Of a stretch of 64,000 bases of DNA, positions 24,001 through 35,371 are shown piece after piece; the stretch's first letter is position 1; the number at the start of each line of letters is the position of its first letter. This DNA comes from Xestospongia muta. Lineage: Eukaryota > Porifera > Demospongiae > Haplosclerida > Petrosiidae. The DNA lies in assembly GCA_963693285.1 (NCBI GenBank), contig OY848924.1, positions 1,664,144 to 1,728,143 on the forward strand, read 5' to 3'. A program made the translations under genes and the position numbers. Below the pieces are notes generated by a model. It was not told where the DNA came from. It did no database searches and was given only the letters and a program-made list of their open reading frames with translations.

Positions 24001-26020
24001 CTGTACTCTCAATAGCCAGCAATAAGAAGAAATGTACTAAAAAATGAACAAATGGTCTTATTGCTGGGCGAGGAAGACACGCCCACATCAAAACAACTGA
24101 CGATAGTATTTGCACTAACTTGACACACTTAAATATCATATTGTCATTTACATTCAAAGTCTCTATAGCCAGCAATAAGAAGAAATGTACTAAAAATGAA
24201 TAAATGGTCTTATTGCTGGGCGAGGAAGACACACCCACATCAAAACAACTGATGATAGTATTTGTACTACCTTGACACACTTGAATATCATATTGTCATT
24301 TACATCTGTACTCTCAATAGTCAGCAATAAGAGGAAATGTACTAAAAAATGAACAAATGGTCTTATTGCTGGGAGAGGAAGATACGCCCACATCAAAACA
24401 ACTGACGATAGTATTTGCACTAACTTGACACACTTGAATATCATATTGTTATTTACATCTGTACTCTCAATAGCCAGCAATAAGAAGAAATGTACTAAAA
24501 AATGAACAAATGGTCTTATTGTTGGGCGAGGAAGACACACCCACATCAAATCAACTGATGATAGTATTTGTACTACCTTGACACACTTGAATATCATATT
24601 GTCATTTACATCTGTACTCTCAATAGCCAGCAATAAGAAGAAATGTACTAAAAAATGAACAAATGGTCTTATTGCTGGGCGAGGAAGACACGCCCACATC
24701 AAAACAACTGACGATAGTATTTGTACTAACTCGACACACTTGAATATCATATTGTCATTTACATTCAAAGTCTCTATAGCCAGCAATAAGAAGAAATGCA
24801 CTAAAAATGAATAAATGGTCTTATTGCTGGGCGAGGAAGACACACCCACATCAAAACAACTGACGATAGTATTTGCACTAACTTGACACACTTGAATATC
24901 ATGTTGTCGTTTACATTCAAAGTCTCAATAGCCAGCAATAAGAGGAAATGTACTAAAAAATGAACAAATGGTCTTATTGCTGGGCGAGGAAGACACGCCC
25001 ACATCAAAACAACTGACGATAGTATTTGTACTAACTTGACACACTTAAATATCATATTGTCATTTACATTCAAAGTCTCTATAGCCAGCAATAAGAAGAA
25101 ATGTACTAAAAATGAATAAATGGTCTTATTGCTGGGCGAGGAAGACACACCCACATCAAAACAACTGACGATAGTATTTGCACTAACTTGACACACTTGA
25201 ATATCATGTTGTCGTTTACATTCAAAGTCTCAATAGCCAGCAATAAGAGGAAATGTACTAAAAAATGAACAAATGGTCTTATTGCTGGGCGAGGAAGACA
25301 CGCCCACATCAAAACAACTGACGATAGTATTTGTACTAACTTGACACACTTAAATATCATATTGTCATTTACATTTAAAGTCTCTATAGCCAGCAATAAG
25401 AAGAAATGTACTAAAAATGAATAAATGGTCTTATTGCTGGGCGAGGAAGACACACCCACATCAAAACAACTGACGATAGTATTTGCACTAACTTGACACA
25501 CTTGAATATCATGTTGTCGTTTACATTCAAAGTCTCAATAGCCAGCAATAAGAGGAAATGTACTAAAAAATGAACAAATGGTCTTATTGCTGGGCGAGGA
25601 AGATACGCCCACATCAAAACAACTGACGATAGTATTTGCACTAACATGACACACTTGAATATCATATTGTCATTTACATCTGTACTCTCAATAGCCAGCA
25701 ATAACAAGAAATGTACTAAAAAATTAATAAATGGTCTTATTGCTGGGCGAGGAAGACACACCCACATCAAAACAACTGATGATAGTATTTACACTAACTT
25801 GACACACTTGAATATCATATTGTCATTTCTTTCTGTACTCTCAATAGCCAGCAATAAGAAGAAATGAACTGAAAAATGAATAAATGGTCTTATTGCTGGG
25901 CGAGAAAGTCACACCCACATCATAACAACTGACGATAGTATTTATACTAACTTGAGACACTTGAATATGATATTATTGTTTACATTCAAAGTCTCCATAG
26001 CCAGCAATAAGAGGAAATTT
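18026..26020. repeat. 8 kb satellite: about 52 tandem units of 152/153 bases
   Basis: The word ATGGTCTTATTGCTGGGC recurs every 152 or 153 bases from 18098 to beyond 25870. The first and last units are partial and diverged. Most units differ by a few percent. In the centre (about 20070-25500) units group into higher-order dimers of 305 bases, sometimes trimers (458) or tetramers (611), with alternating ACACACCCACATC and ATACGCCCACATC or ACACGCCCACATC variants. Because 153 is divisible by 3 and the minus strand of a unit lacks stops, long minus-strand frames appear; 152-base units break them. I treat those frames as by-products, not genes. Confidence 0.97.
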
Positions 26021-26228
26021 TACAACTACTAGAAATAAATAATAACAAGAACAGTTGAGAGAACATAACATTTGCCTTTTTATAATATATATGGTTGTTC
26101 TAAATTAATCAAAGATACAACCTACACAATGCACAACATGTAGTATATTCATGTAAAATTATGATTGTCTCATTTTAACTGTTCTATTAATTGGAAACAT
26201 ATGACGGTTATAGTGCTATACATAAATG

Positions 26229-26690
26229 CAATTGACATGCATACACACTTATAGAAATAAAGTAGGTCTGGTTGTAATAGGTGTTAACATATTGAATATC
26301 ATACAATGTGGTGTATTGTTCAATATATTAACAAACTGAGGTCTGCATTCATCTAGTTTACACTAATTCATCATGTTGTTTTTATTAATTAAGGTCTTAA
26401 ACATGGACAAAATTTACAGTTTATTCACATGAATGAACTAAATTTTGTCCATGTTTAGGACATTAATTGACAAGCATGCACACTTATAGAAATAAAGTAG
26501 GTCTGATTGTAATAGGTGTTAACATATTGAATATCATACAATCTGGAGCATTGTTCAATATATTAACAAACTGTGGTCTGTATTCTTCTAGTTTACACTA
26601 ATTCATCATGTCGTTCTTATTAATTAAGGTCCTAAACATGGACAAAATTAACAGTTTATTCATGTGAATTATTAACACAATTTCACTGCT
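26229..26690 (+). repeat. Two direct copies of a roughly 240-base element
   Basis: The stretch starting CACACTTATAGAAATAAAGT at about 26244 is repeated from about 26480. Each ends in CTAAACATGGACAAAATT. Between the copies the reverse complement AATTTTGTCCATGTTTAG (about 26442) makes a hairpin with the end of copy 1. It lies directly before the transposase-protease cassette and may be part of that element's left end. Confidence 0.7.
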
Positions 26691-26896
26691 ACATTCCTAC
26701 AAACAAACTGAAATTTGTTGCATCATTGATGTCTATAAATTGGGCAAACTCGTGATAAAATTGGACTAACTTCAGTTATCTTTTGTCAGTTCTACTGAGA
26801 TATCTCTTTCTGAGTGTCCTTTTAGTGAAAAAGCAGTTCTTTTTAGAGTCTTTTTCTAACCTTCAATATCCTGTTTCTTATAACTAAGTGGATAGC

Positions 26897-29800
26897 ATGG
26901 TAAGGAATGCATGTATGTAATCATTGCTTTTCTTTTTCTTTAGCCGCCCAAAGTGAAGTTTCATGTTAACAGTAATGCTCTTGCTAATTACATTTGTCTA
27001 AATGGGCTTCCACCAAAAAAAGCGTCCTGCAAAGGACATGGCTATTGGGTCCAGGCCGCAATCAGTGCATGTGGTAAAACCAATCCATCGCCAAGACTTA
27101 TCAAAGCTGTAAGCAATCATTGGTATAAAAATGTAAACAACTTCAGGACTAATATCATAAAGCTGGTAAGATAACAGATATATAGCATATTTACATGACA
27201 CATACATGCACTTTCTATATAAATGTACATACATCATTATCTTCAACTATATTATATAGATTACCAACTATCAAGCTACTCCTGTTGCTACTGCAACTTC
27301 ACCTCAACAAGGCCTTGACACAGTAAGTGGACCTGTAGATGACATAATATAGTTAATATATATATAATAGGATGGATATATTCTCCCTAATAAATCGCAA
27401 GCTACTACTTCACCCCAACAATGTCTCAACAAGGTAAGTAGACATGTAATAACAAGATACAGTTAAGTATTTAATATAGGATGATTATACTCTCCCTAAG
27501 GTATCACAAGTTACTACTTCACCCCAACAATGTCTCAACACAGTAAGTGGACCTGTAGATGACATGTGCAGTTATTAACGATTTAAAATAGGACACTCAC
27601 ATTATCACTGAGCTGATGCAAGCTAACTCTCCAACACAAGATGGCCTTCACAAACATGCAGACACATCATTGCTTATTAATAATACATTTGAACAACTTT
27701 CCGTAAGTGTCATAAACTAGTTCAAATTGTCCATGAACCATTCTTAATAGGATGACAAGTTATGTTCATATTCAATCCGAAACACAGTATTATCGTGTAC
27801 TCATAATTCCAATCATGTAAGATTAAGGAAATGATGCATTGACTTTGACATGTACTTGTATAACATGTAGGCTGTTGCCACAAAAGAAACTTCCCTCTCT
27901 CTCTGTTATGACACCATAGTAAATTATAATTATGTTAATGACATGAAATGTTTACCTGGACATTTATAGACTACCAATGCTGTCACTCCTCTCTCTTCAA
28001 CAGCATCTTTATTTGTAAGTCTAAAAGCGCTGTTGTAACATTTCTTACATAAAACATAATAGGGTTCTACAACAATATACTGCATATGCAAAAAAAGATA
28101 TGATGAGACTAGGTATATATGTGTGTGTTCATATTATGTATACATAATTTTTCAATGTTAACTTTTTATTTCCTGCTAGGGACATGATCATGTGTGATTA
28201 TTGTGGAGATTGGTATCATTATGATTGTGTAGGTATTGATGATGTCTTAGCAAAAGGCATTGATACATATAAATGTCAAGTATGCATTAGTAAAGCGATG
28301 GATGAACTTATGTATGAAGAAGGTAAGTTTGAAATTGGAAACGTGCTACATACATACAAACTTCAAAATAGAACATCCACAAAAGAGAGCTCTTGAACTG
28401 GCATTTGGAGAACACCAGGTATGTGAAAAGTTCATTTTTAAGAGGATACTATTACAATAAAACAGGAAAGGAAAGAGTTGCCTAGTTTCATTGTTTCGCC
28501 TGCATACTGGACTGAACGACAACTTCAGGTAAAATATGCTGCATCTACTCAAGCTCAAAAGCATTGTCTATTATTATGTAGATGTCAACTATAGGAGGGA
28601 ATCAAAACAGTTGTTTCTTTTATGCTTCAGTTCCTGCAAATGTGATGACTACCATACCATCAAGTATATGGCCAGAGTTATCTACTAAGACTGACTGGCA
28701 AAACCCAATCATCAATATTCTGTCTCCTCACAATCCATACTGCTCTTTTGCTATGAAAAACCGTTGGATGAAAAGAAAACATTCAAGAAAGTCATCTCAT
28801 TATTCATTTCGTTGTTCAGGAAAGTGTACATTTACTGATTGCCCTGTACAGTTTCATCTCAAGATAATGTCCTTTTGTCAGAGTAATCCTCCAATAACAT
28901 TAAATGTCTTTATAAATTTTACATCCCCCTTCGTTAAGCATGCCACAGACGAGAGACGATCCAGGCAAATACGCTCAAGCAATAGAACAATTGCCAAAAA
29001 AGAAGTACTTTCCTTAACACCATCTTGTCTTTATAACAAAAAGTTTTCGTCTTTAACGTTAGCAGAGCTGGAGTCAGGAAAGAGGGACAAGGTTGGCAGT
29101 AGTCAGCACGTTCTTCGAAAAATTTCATCAGAGGGTCAAAGAGACCAATTTCCACACTTGGATCTTGTTATGTCTCTGAAAGTTATAGACAAAGAGATCA
29201 CAGAATCCTTTGGCTGCAAAAGAAACATTTGCGGATACATTCAACGGATTGTAGCAAAACCATTTAGTGTTTCTTTCTTTACTGAGGAAGGAGTAAGAAT
29301 ATATCACAATTTTGCCAAAGACCAAGTTTTGTACTTGGATGCGACAGGTACAGTTATTAGTTTAAAGGGCACTGACTATGAGTCCAACACATCCTTATAC
29401 TATGCTCTTGTTGTTGGACACCCAAAGAAAGGTCAGCCACCTGTTGCTGTGGCTGAACTTATTTCGACAGAGCATTCTGTAATGGCCATTTCCCATTTTC
29501 TTGAAGACTTCCGACGACATGAAGCATTGTTGTATGGGCATCAAAACATCGTTGTTCCTAAGTACATCATTATTGATAGAAGCCTAGTCCTTCTTCTCAG
29601 CTTTTTAAGAGTTTTTAACTTGGAGACATTATCAGATTATTTACACCGCTGTTTTCGTGTGGCAAACAGGTGCTCAACAAGCTCAGATTTCAACAAGTGT
29701 TTCGTACATGCATGCATAAGTCATGTTATGAAGAGTGCCAAGTATGACATGAAAAAATTGTTGTAAGTTTATCACAGCATACAATTTGTTAGTATATTTA

Positions 29801-30665
29801 CATTACTTTAGTGCCATAAAAGAGCAGTACAGCTTCTCAATGTACTGCTTTTCAGTTTTGTTAAATTCTACATCAATTGAAATTTTTTTAATAAATCTCA
29901 AGAGATGTGCTCTAATCTTTGGCTCGGAGTATGTCAACAATGAAGTGCAATGTGCAATTAATGAGCTTGAAGATACTTTCAAAAAACTTGGAGAGGTTCC
30001 CCAGTTAATTGACAGCAACATTGACAACATTAACGAAGAGCTAGCAGAGAATATACTGGAAAGTACTACCAATTCAGAAGAAGCAATGATCCTTTCATCA
30101 TGTAAGAAGCCATTCTTTGCTTTTTTTAAGCAAAAGTTGTCAAGTTTGAAGTATTGTACTGACAAAACATGTCCTCCAAACCCAATTTTTCAACCTAAAT
30201 GGATCGAAACAATGGAACGGAAATGGTTGTCTATGGTTCCTTTTTGGACAAATATACTGAGGAGTGTTAATTCAGGAGATATGTCAACAAGCAGAAATCG
30301 AACTGCTGGAACAATTGAGGCCTGGAACCTCATATTGAAAAGAAGTGACCATCCAAAGCACAGAAAGCGACCAGATCTTTTTTTAAAGGAGCACTACTCA
30401 ATTCACTTTGGAAGGCAGCTGGCTTATATTGACAATGTTTCTACTAAAGACAGACAGAGGCTAAAGGTAAAGTACATTATTTGTCTATATATACAATATA
30501 TATATATATACATGTATTCAGAAACAGCTAGATAAACCAAAAACAAAACTGCTTGAGGAGAAGTGGTCAAAAAGATCTAAGAAGCCAGGACAAAACCTAA
30601 TGGGTCACTACCAAAAGCCTCCAAAGAAGGATTTTATATTGCTGTATGCACAGAAATATGTTTAG
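26897..30665 (+). CDS. PHD finger plus MULE-like transposase protein, 16 exons
   Basis: Exons: 26897-26899 (ATG then GTAAGG), 26944-27165, 27260-27322, 27371-27433, 27480-27542, 27592-27702, 27751-27816, 27871-27918, 27970-28014, 28063-28112, 28180-28322, 28372-28418, 28466-28528, 28582-29762, 29812-30466 and 30522-30665. Every junction is GT-AG and in phase, giving about 988 residues with no internal stop. Contents in order: an unidentified N-terminal domain (KVKFHVNSNALANYICLNG), three near-identical small exons, a PHD finger at about residues 234-290, a Cys/His cluster at about 406-425, and a DDE transposase core at about 575-760. The core resembles Mutator-like (MULE) transposases: YLDATGTV (first Asp, about 582), PKYIIIDRS (second Asp, about 661), FVHACISHVM, and TAGTIEAWNLILK, whose Glu may be the third acidic residue. 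It could be an active transposon or a domesticated gene. The first exon is the least certain. Confidence 0.75.
27260..27542 (+). repeat. Triplicated 63-base exon with flanking intron
   Basis: Three successive exons (27260-27322, 27371-27433, 27480-27542) encode variants of Q(A/V)TTSPQQ(G/C)L(N/D). The intervening introns share GTAAGT...GACATGTA and ATAATAG-like ends. The period is 109-111 bases, so exon and intron were duplicated together, preserving frame. Confidence 0.8.
28063..28322 (+). other. PHD zinc finger (two exons of the transposase gene)
   Basis: YCICKKRYDETR is joined across an intron to DMIMCDYCGDWYHYDCVGI, ending in YKCQVC. This gives the C4HC3 pattern: CxC, CDYC, WYHYDC, CxxC. 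PHD fingers read histone tails, so a chromatin-targeting role is inferred. Confidence 0.85.
28582..30466 (+). other. MULE-like DDE transposase core (two large exons)
   Basis: The first exon has a Cys-Cys-His-His-like cluster (FRCSGKCTFTDCPVQFHLKI), then LYLDATGTVISLKGT, YYALVVGHPKKGQPPVAVAE, and PKYIIIDRS. The arrangement of two Asp with an intervening VVG-PVAVAELIS strand-helix fits MULE transposases. The second exon holds NEVQCAINELEDTF and SRNRTAGTIEAWNLILKR. Catalytic roles are inferred by pattern, not alignment. Confidence 0.65.
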
Positions 30666-30883
30666 AGATAACTTTCAGTTTTCTCACTTAGGTCCCAATA
30701 TGATGAATTTAGCAATACAAAATCATCTCAAGTGTCCATCAAACCAAAGTCAGATGACTAACGATATTTACACAAATACATATTATAATCTCCTATAGGG
30801 GAGGCTGTGATGAAACATTGTCCGTAGAATGCAATGTATGATTAATTAAGTGTTTAATGTACTATGTACTCACTTTAATGCAG

Positions 30884-33732
30884 GAAAAACAAGAAGTCAT
30901 TAATGATAGTGAAAAGTTGAAATTCTCTAGGAGTGATGAACACAATGATGATGATGATGATGTCATTATAACATCTTTTCAACCTTGGTTGTTACCATCA
31001 ACACCTGTGAGTTAATAAACACTCATCTTTGACAAGGTGTTTGTATATATATGACAGATCTATGAGACTGGAGCGCCACTGGAGTTATGCTATACACCCA
31101 ACAAGGGTTTTGGAAATCAAACCAGCAACCTATGTTGGATAAACAGCGTCCTCCAGTTATTGCATGTAACCCCCCTGGCAAAACATCTATGTGGTAATTA
31201 GAAACCCCAAACTTTGAAGTATTGATGAATTATTATAATAGGTATACCACAAGTGGAATTAACACCAGTCCAAAAAGAATACTTAAACATTGAGTGCACA
31301 GTAGAAGATAACGTTGCTAATTCACAGATGATAACAGTATTCATTTATTTCAGGCAATATGATATGATTTATGTAATTTAATAGGCATTGATGACATCAA
31401 CACACATAGCTTTTGGTGGCCAGAATGATGTAATAGAAGGAATAGAATTACTTATTGATGCTGTTAGTGTTCAATCAATGCAGGTAATGGAGATTTAAGC
31501 AATGTACAACTGTAATCTACTAAGAATGTTTGTCTAATAAACAGAAACTGTTTAACATACATACAATCACTAAGAAACAATGTCCTATCTGCAAGGAGGT
31601 CTGTTATTGTGACGATGACAGTGTTGTTTATATTAACAATTAGATATATGTTGGAGAAGAGTACACAAAAATACTATTAATTTCAGTGGTTGGACAAAAA
31701 GAAGACTGTATATCAGAATTGTGGCGAAAGAAAATATCTTGCTACTCAGATGAAACATCCCATCATTTGTAAGCTATATATTGTGAACAATAATGTCATA
31801 ATAAAGCCTACAGATGCATACCTTGCAATGAACGTCTAATGACTGTTAGCACAAATGTTGCTTCACTACCAGATGTACAGATACTAGGCATTTCTCGAAA
31901 CACATATTCAAGTAAAAAATCAAACCAGCCATTGTTGCTACAAGAGTAAGTTGTAAGCAATGTAATCAATCTGACATTATATCTAATAGGACAATTACAA
32001 TTGAAAATACTACCAAACATGATTACACCTCAAGAACTTACCGATTACTTGGAATAGCTGTTAGTACTGATTACAATGAAAGTTTCCATTTAATCCTATC
32101 GCTGTGTAGGTTCATCATGGACGTCCAACATCTGTAGACACAGGTCACTGTAAGTTATTATACAGCTATAAGTTACCTATATTAAAACAAACAAAAACAA
32201 TAGACACAGCATTAGTGAAAACACCTGGTGGAGAGTGGATTGAATATGATGACAATAACATAATTACTAACTATGATTACAACAAAAATATAGACTATAT
32301 TTCTGTGAGTAAAGCTAATGAAAACAATACATCATTATGATTGCCTCTTAGAGAAATGTATGTCTAGCTATATACAAGTCGGATGAGTCGGAGGTTAGTA
32401 TGAAATTATTTCATATCACATAATACATATTGTAATTAATTATACTAACTAAACTTGTATAGACCGTATTGAAAGCAATTGATGATTGTCCACCAATTTT
32501 ATCATGGAGAGAAGTCAGTCTGTTGTTAAAATGTGCATGCTTTACTGTTACAATATATTTCTATCAGAGTCCATTAGTTGTTAATGAAGACAAGGAAATA
32601 GTAAGTGCATTGCTAGCAAAGAATTTATTCTATATATATGATAAAGGACTGGAAAGAGATCAAGGCACCGTACAACACCTTACAGCCAGGAGTGTGGCTA
32701 ACTGCAGAAGTAAACTATATATATGCATTCATAAATTATTATATATACATACACACACATAAGTATACATATACATATATAATCATTGTATATATTATAT
32801 AATAGTATCTACTTGTGTAGGTAATAATGAATTACTTAATATTGTTAGCAAAGGATGTAAGTCAAATAATTTTACATGCATGTCACAGAAATTGTTAAAA
32901 CTAGAGGAATATTGCTGTTGTCGACTCCATATTCCTTCCATTATTAAAAGCAAGAGGCTTTAGTGGTGTCACAAAATATGTAAGGATTTTATAACTTTAA
33001 AATTAAACAAAAAGTAATAAATTCAGGGCAAAAATCTGTTAGAGAAAGACACGATCATATTTCCAGTTCATCGTCCACAACATTGGATTCTCATTGTCAG
33101 TGCCTTAATCAACATAATATATGTTTGGGATACATTAATTACACAGGTTGTTGATGTAAATGATAAGATCATATATGAAGTCGATTCATATCATAATAGT
33201 TGGCCTCATTTAATTAATAGCATATGGTAAGGAATTATTGCATAAGATAACTTTTGAAAAAAAGCAGGCTATATTTGTGTAGACTGTCAAAGTTTAAACT
33301 ATCCATTCATGAGTGGAGATACTGTGATTCCAAAGTATGTTACACTAACTCATTTTTATGGTACTTGTACATCCATAGATGTGCAACAGTCCAACACAGA
33401 GTAATGCCTTTGATTGTCGGGTATTTGTCTGCATGGTAAGACTTCATTAACTTGTATAATGTTCATTTACGTTTACAGGCAGCAAAGTGTTTCATCGAGA
33501 AGAGAAAATTAAATTTTAAAGAAGTAAGTGTAAAAAATGCCTACTTGCATAGGAAGGTTACATAAATCATAGAGTGAAGCTCGAGTAGCTCGAACAATGA
33601 TCTTGTTGGAGCTAAATAATCTTCATAAGCAAGAAAGTTAGTGATTCACACAAAATTCTTAAATAAGTCATTTCTTATTGATAACCAGTCTTGTACACTA
33701 TGTCTGAAAGCAACAGCGATGATGATAATTAA
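30884..33732 (+). CDS. USP deubiquitinase - Ulp1/SENP protease fusion, 22 exons
   Basis: Exons: 30884-31006, 31058-31193, 31242-31336, 31385-31483, 31545-31620, 31687-31768, 31814-31945, 31990-32059, 32110-32149, 32204-32304, 32352-32393, 32463-32600, 32686-32709, 32821-32856, 32905-32979, 33027-33095, 33147-33226, 33268-33334, 33379-33435, 33479-33523, 33573-33636 and 33689-33732 (TAA). All phases close, giving 564 residues with no stop. The first exon has no ATG and begins EKQEVINDSEK. It is in phase 0 with a possible GTTTAG donor at the end of the upstream transposase frame, so both may be one gene. An optional small exon at 30800-30836 is also phase-compatible with exon 1. Domain 1 is a ubiquitin-specific protease, residues about 42-332. 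Domain 2 is a Ulp1-family Cys protease, residues about 379-515. The last residues are SESNSDDDN. Confidence 0.75.
31058..32393 (+). other. USP (peptidase C19) catalytic domain
   Basis: Cys box: GNQTSNLCWINSVLQLLH, the USP G-x-x-N-x-x-N-x-C-[WY]-x-N-[SA] pattern. Finger-like pairs follow: QCPIC plus CYC at about 31581-31610, and LCIPC at about 31814. The His box, joined over two introns, reads YRLLGIAVHHGRPTSVDTGH then YTALV. The Asp follows in GEWIEYDDNNI. Cys, His and Asp are all present, so activity is plausible. It would remove ubiquitin from substrates; the target is unknown. Confidence 0.8.
32686..33435 (+). other. Ulp1/SENP-like (peptidase C48) catalytic domain
   Basis: PGVWLTAE then VIMNYLILLAKD matches the WLND...I..YL start of the family. 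Next come NIAVVDSIFLPLL, TIIFPVHRPQHWILI with the catalytic His, VVDVNDKIIYEVDSYHNSW with the Asp after it, and QSNAFDCRVFVCM with the catalytic Cys. The usual DCG is DCR here. The family cleaves SUMO or related modifiers and is often carried by eukaryotic DNA transposons. Confidence 0.8.
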
Positions 33733-33794
33733 TTTCCACCAGTACACTTTAACTCTAATTGTGAGTTGTTAAACACAAAACATTCCATTCCAGT

Positions 33795-35371
33795 TTGTTC
33801 TATTTAGTAGTTAACACCAAAACAGAGACAAATGAAACAATGCAATCAGAAATGTCAGTTATTAATGCCCACAAAATCCCACTGAATAAGAGCAATGGTT
33901 TGGCACTTAAAACAATATTTTCCATTGATGATAGTTTGACTGTGTTGTCATTGGATGACATAAACCTCAATTTAAAAGACATAAAAGAATTAACAAACAG
34001 TGAAAAATTTATTTCATCTAAGGTACAGTCCATCTCAAATGTCTAATCATTAATAATACACTCAAATAAATGTAGACAGTATACTTTTTTATAAATGTTT
34101 TGAAGACAATTAGTAACAACAAATTTGAAACCTTTTATACAGTCAGTAATTGAAATAATCAAATATGTCATCTTTGAACAATACTCTATTATAAAGGATT
34201 TGGGTTATGTTGAAGTCATAAACAGTGCTGACTTAAAAAATTTGAATGACAAGAAAATCCATGTCAGAATTTGATAGAGTGAATCCATGTTTTTACATGA
34301 AAGTAAGTTATAATGAAGAAATCTTGAGTATGTACCATATATACAACAGAGGTCTAGTGGAGACTAATGATATAGAGAGATATTCCTGATAATCTGTCCT
34401 ATTTTGAAAGAGGACATGGTACTAGTGAGTAAAAACTAATAAAACACATGCACTATCATCACTTTATCTATTATAGTTCAGCCAACATGAGAATAAGGAT
34501 GTATTGGTATATACTATTCATGACAAAAGTGATAAAGCAAATGAACTCATTGAAACTTTCAGGTATATTCACATGAGATATTGCACATGATTGAGACAAA
34601 CTTACAGGAAAGCATGCAGTTGCTACGTGGAGGACAACAGTAATGAAGGAAGCAAGAAGATATAACAATTGGAAAATTAATGTGGTGAAGGTTGGTAAAC
34701 AGATTAATTAAAAATGGGTACCCTGACATATTTAATCATAAGGACACATGCCCCAACATGTACAGAAATGTATATATATGTAAGGTATGTGAATAGCATA
34801 GCTAAGATTTAACATTTACATCAGATAATTAAATTTAACAGTATATGGCAAGTTATCTCAGAATACCATACGATGAGGATAATTTTGAGGTAGAGACTGT
34901 TTATTACATGTTGACATTATCTATAAAAATAGCTGACAACTTACAAGAAATGGATCCTTAAAATAAGGTATGTTGTCCATGAAATAATGTATATTAATAC
35001 ATTGTCTGTTAATTCCTAGCTGTTCAGTAGCAGAAGTGCATATGGAAAATGCTCCTCCAGAATACGTAGAAACCATTAAAACTTATGTCAACCCAGGTAC
35101 ATTATAAACTACATGATTACTGAATGATTGTAATTCCAATCTTTGTTAACTTTAGGTTGTGATAGAGAAAATGAAATTAATTATATAATGGATTGTAAGC
35201 ATATAGTTCTATAAATTCTATGTTTATTGACATTTAGAAGAAGATTTAGAGGACAATGACATACTACTTCCATCATTTACATCTCAACCAGTAACAGATA
35301 AGGACGACATCTTTTGTACTAAACAAAAATGGGGCAAGGAGTTTTACCTTAAAAGTTATCCGAATTTTTAA
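33795..35371 (+). CDS. Third reading frame after the protease gene, exons only partly resolved
   Basis: Several splice-bounded coding stretches follow on the same strand. They include 33795-34020 (contains SIDDSLTVLSLDDINLNLKD), 34142-34275, 34477-34563 (FSQHENKDVLVYTIHDKSD), about 34605-34690 (HAVATWRTTVMKEARRY), and 35021-35097 (HMENAPPEYVETIKTYVNPG). The last are 35156-35193 (CDRENEINYIMD) and 35238-35371 (DNDILLPSFTSQPVTDKDD, ending SYPNF and TAA). I recognise no domain. The orientation and tight spacing suggest it belongs to the same element or gene cluster. Coding-like stretches to about 35640 (INGECCSDFGKVKYVDDGW) may be more of it. Phases were not all reconciled. Confidence 0.35.

Noticed and set aside
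18045..25770. Seventeen minus-strand open frames, many starting MCQVSANTI, looking like a gene family
   Set aside because: They are by-products of the 153-base satellite unit lacking stops in one frame. They overlap head to tail and restart at each 152-base unit, with no splice or promoter evidence.
18026..26020. CRISPR-like array
   Set aside because: Units are directly adjacent, 152-153 bases, similar throughout, with no unique spacers, and the window is eukaryotic.
29803..30165. Minus-strand 120-residue frame opposite the transposase
   Set aside because: It is the antisense shadow of a splice-supported coding exon.
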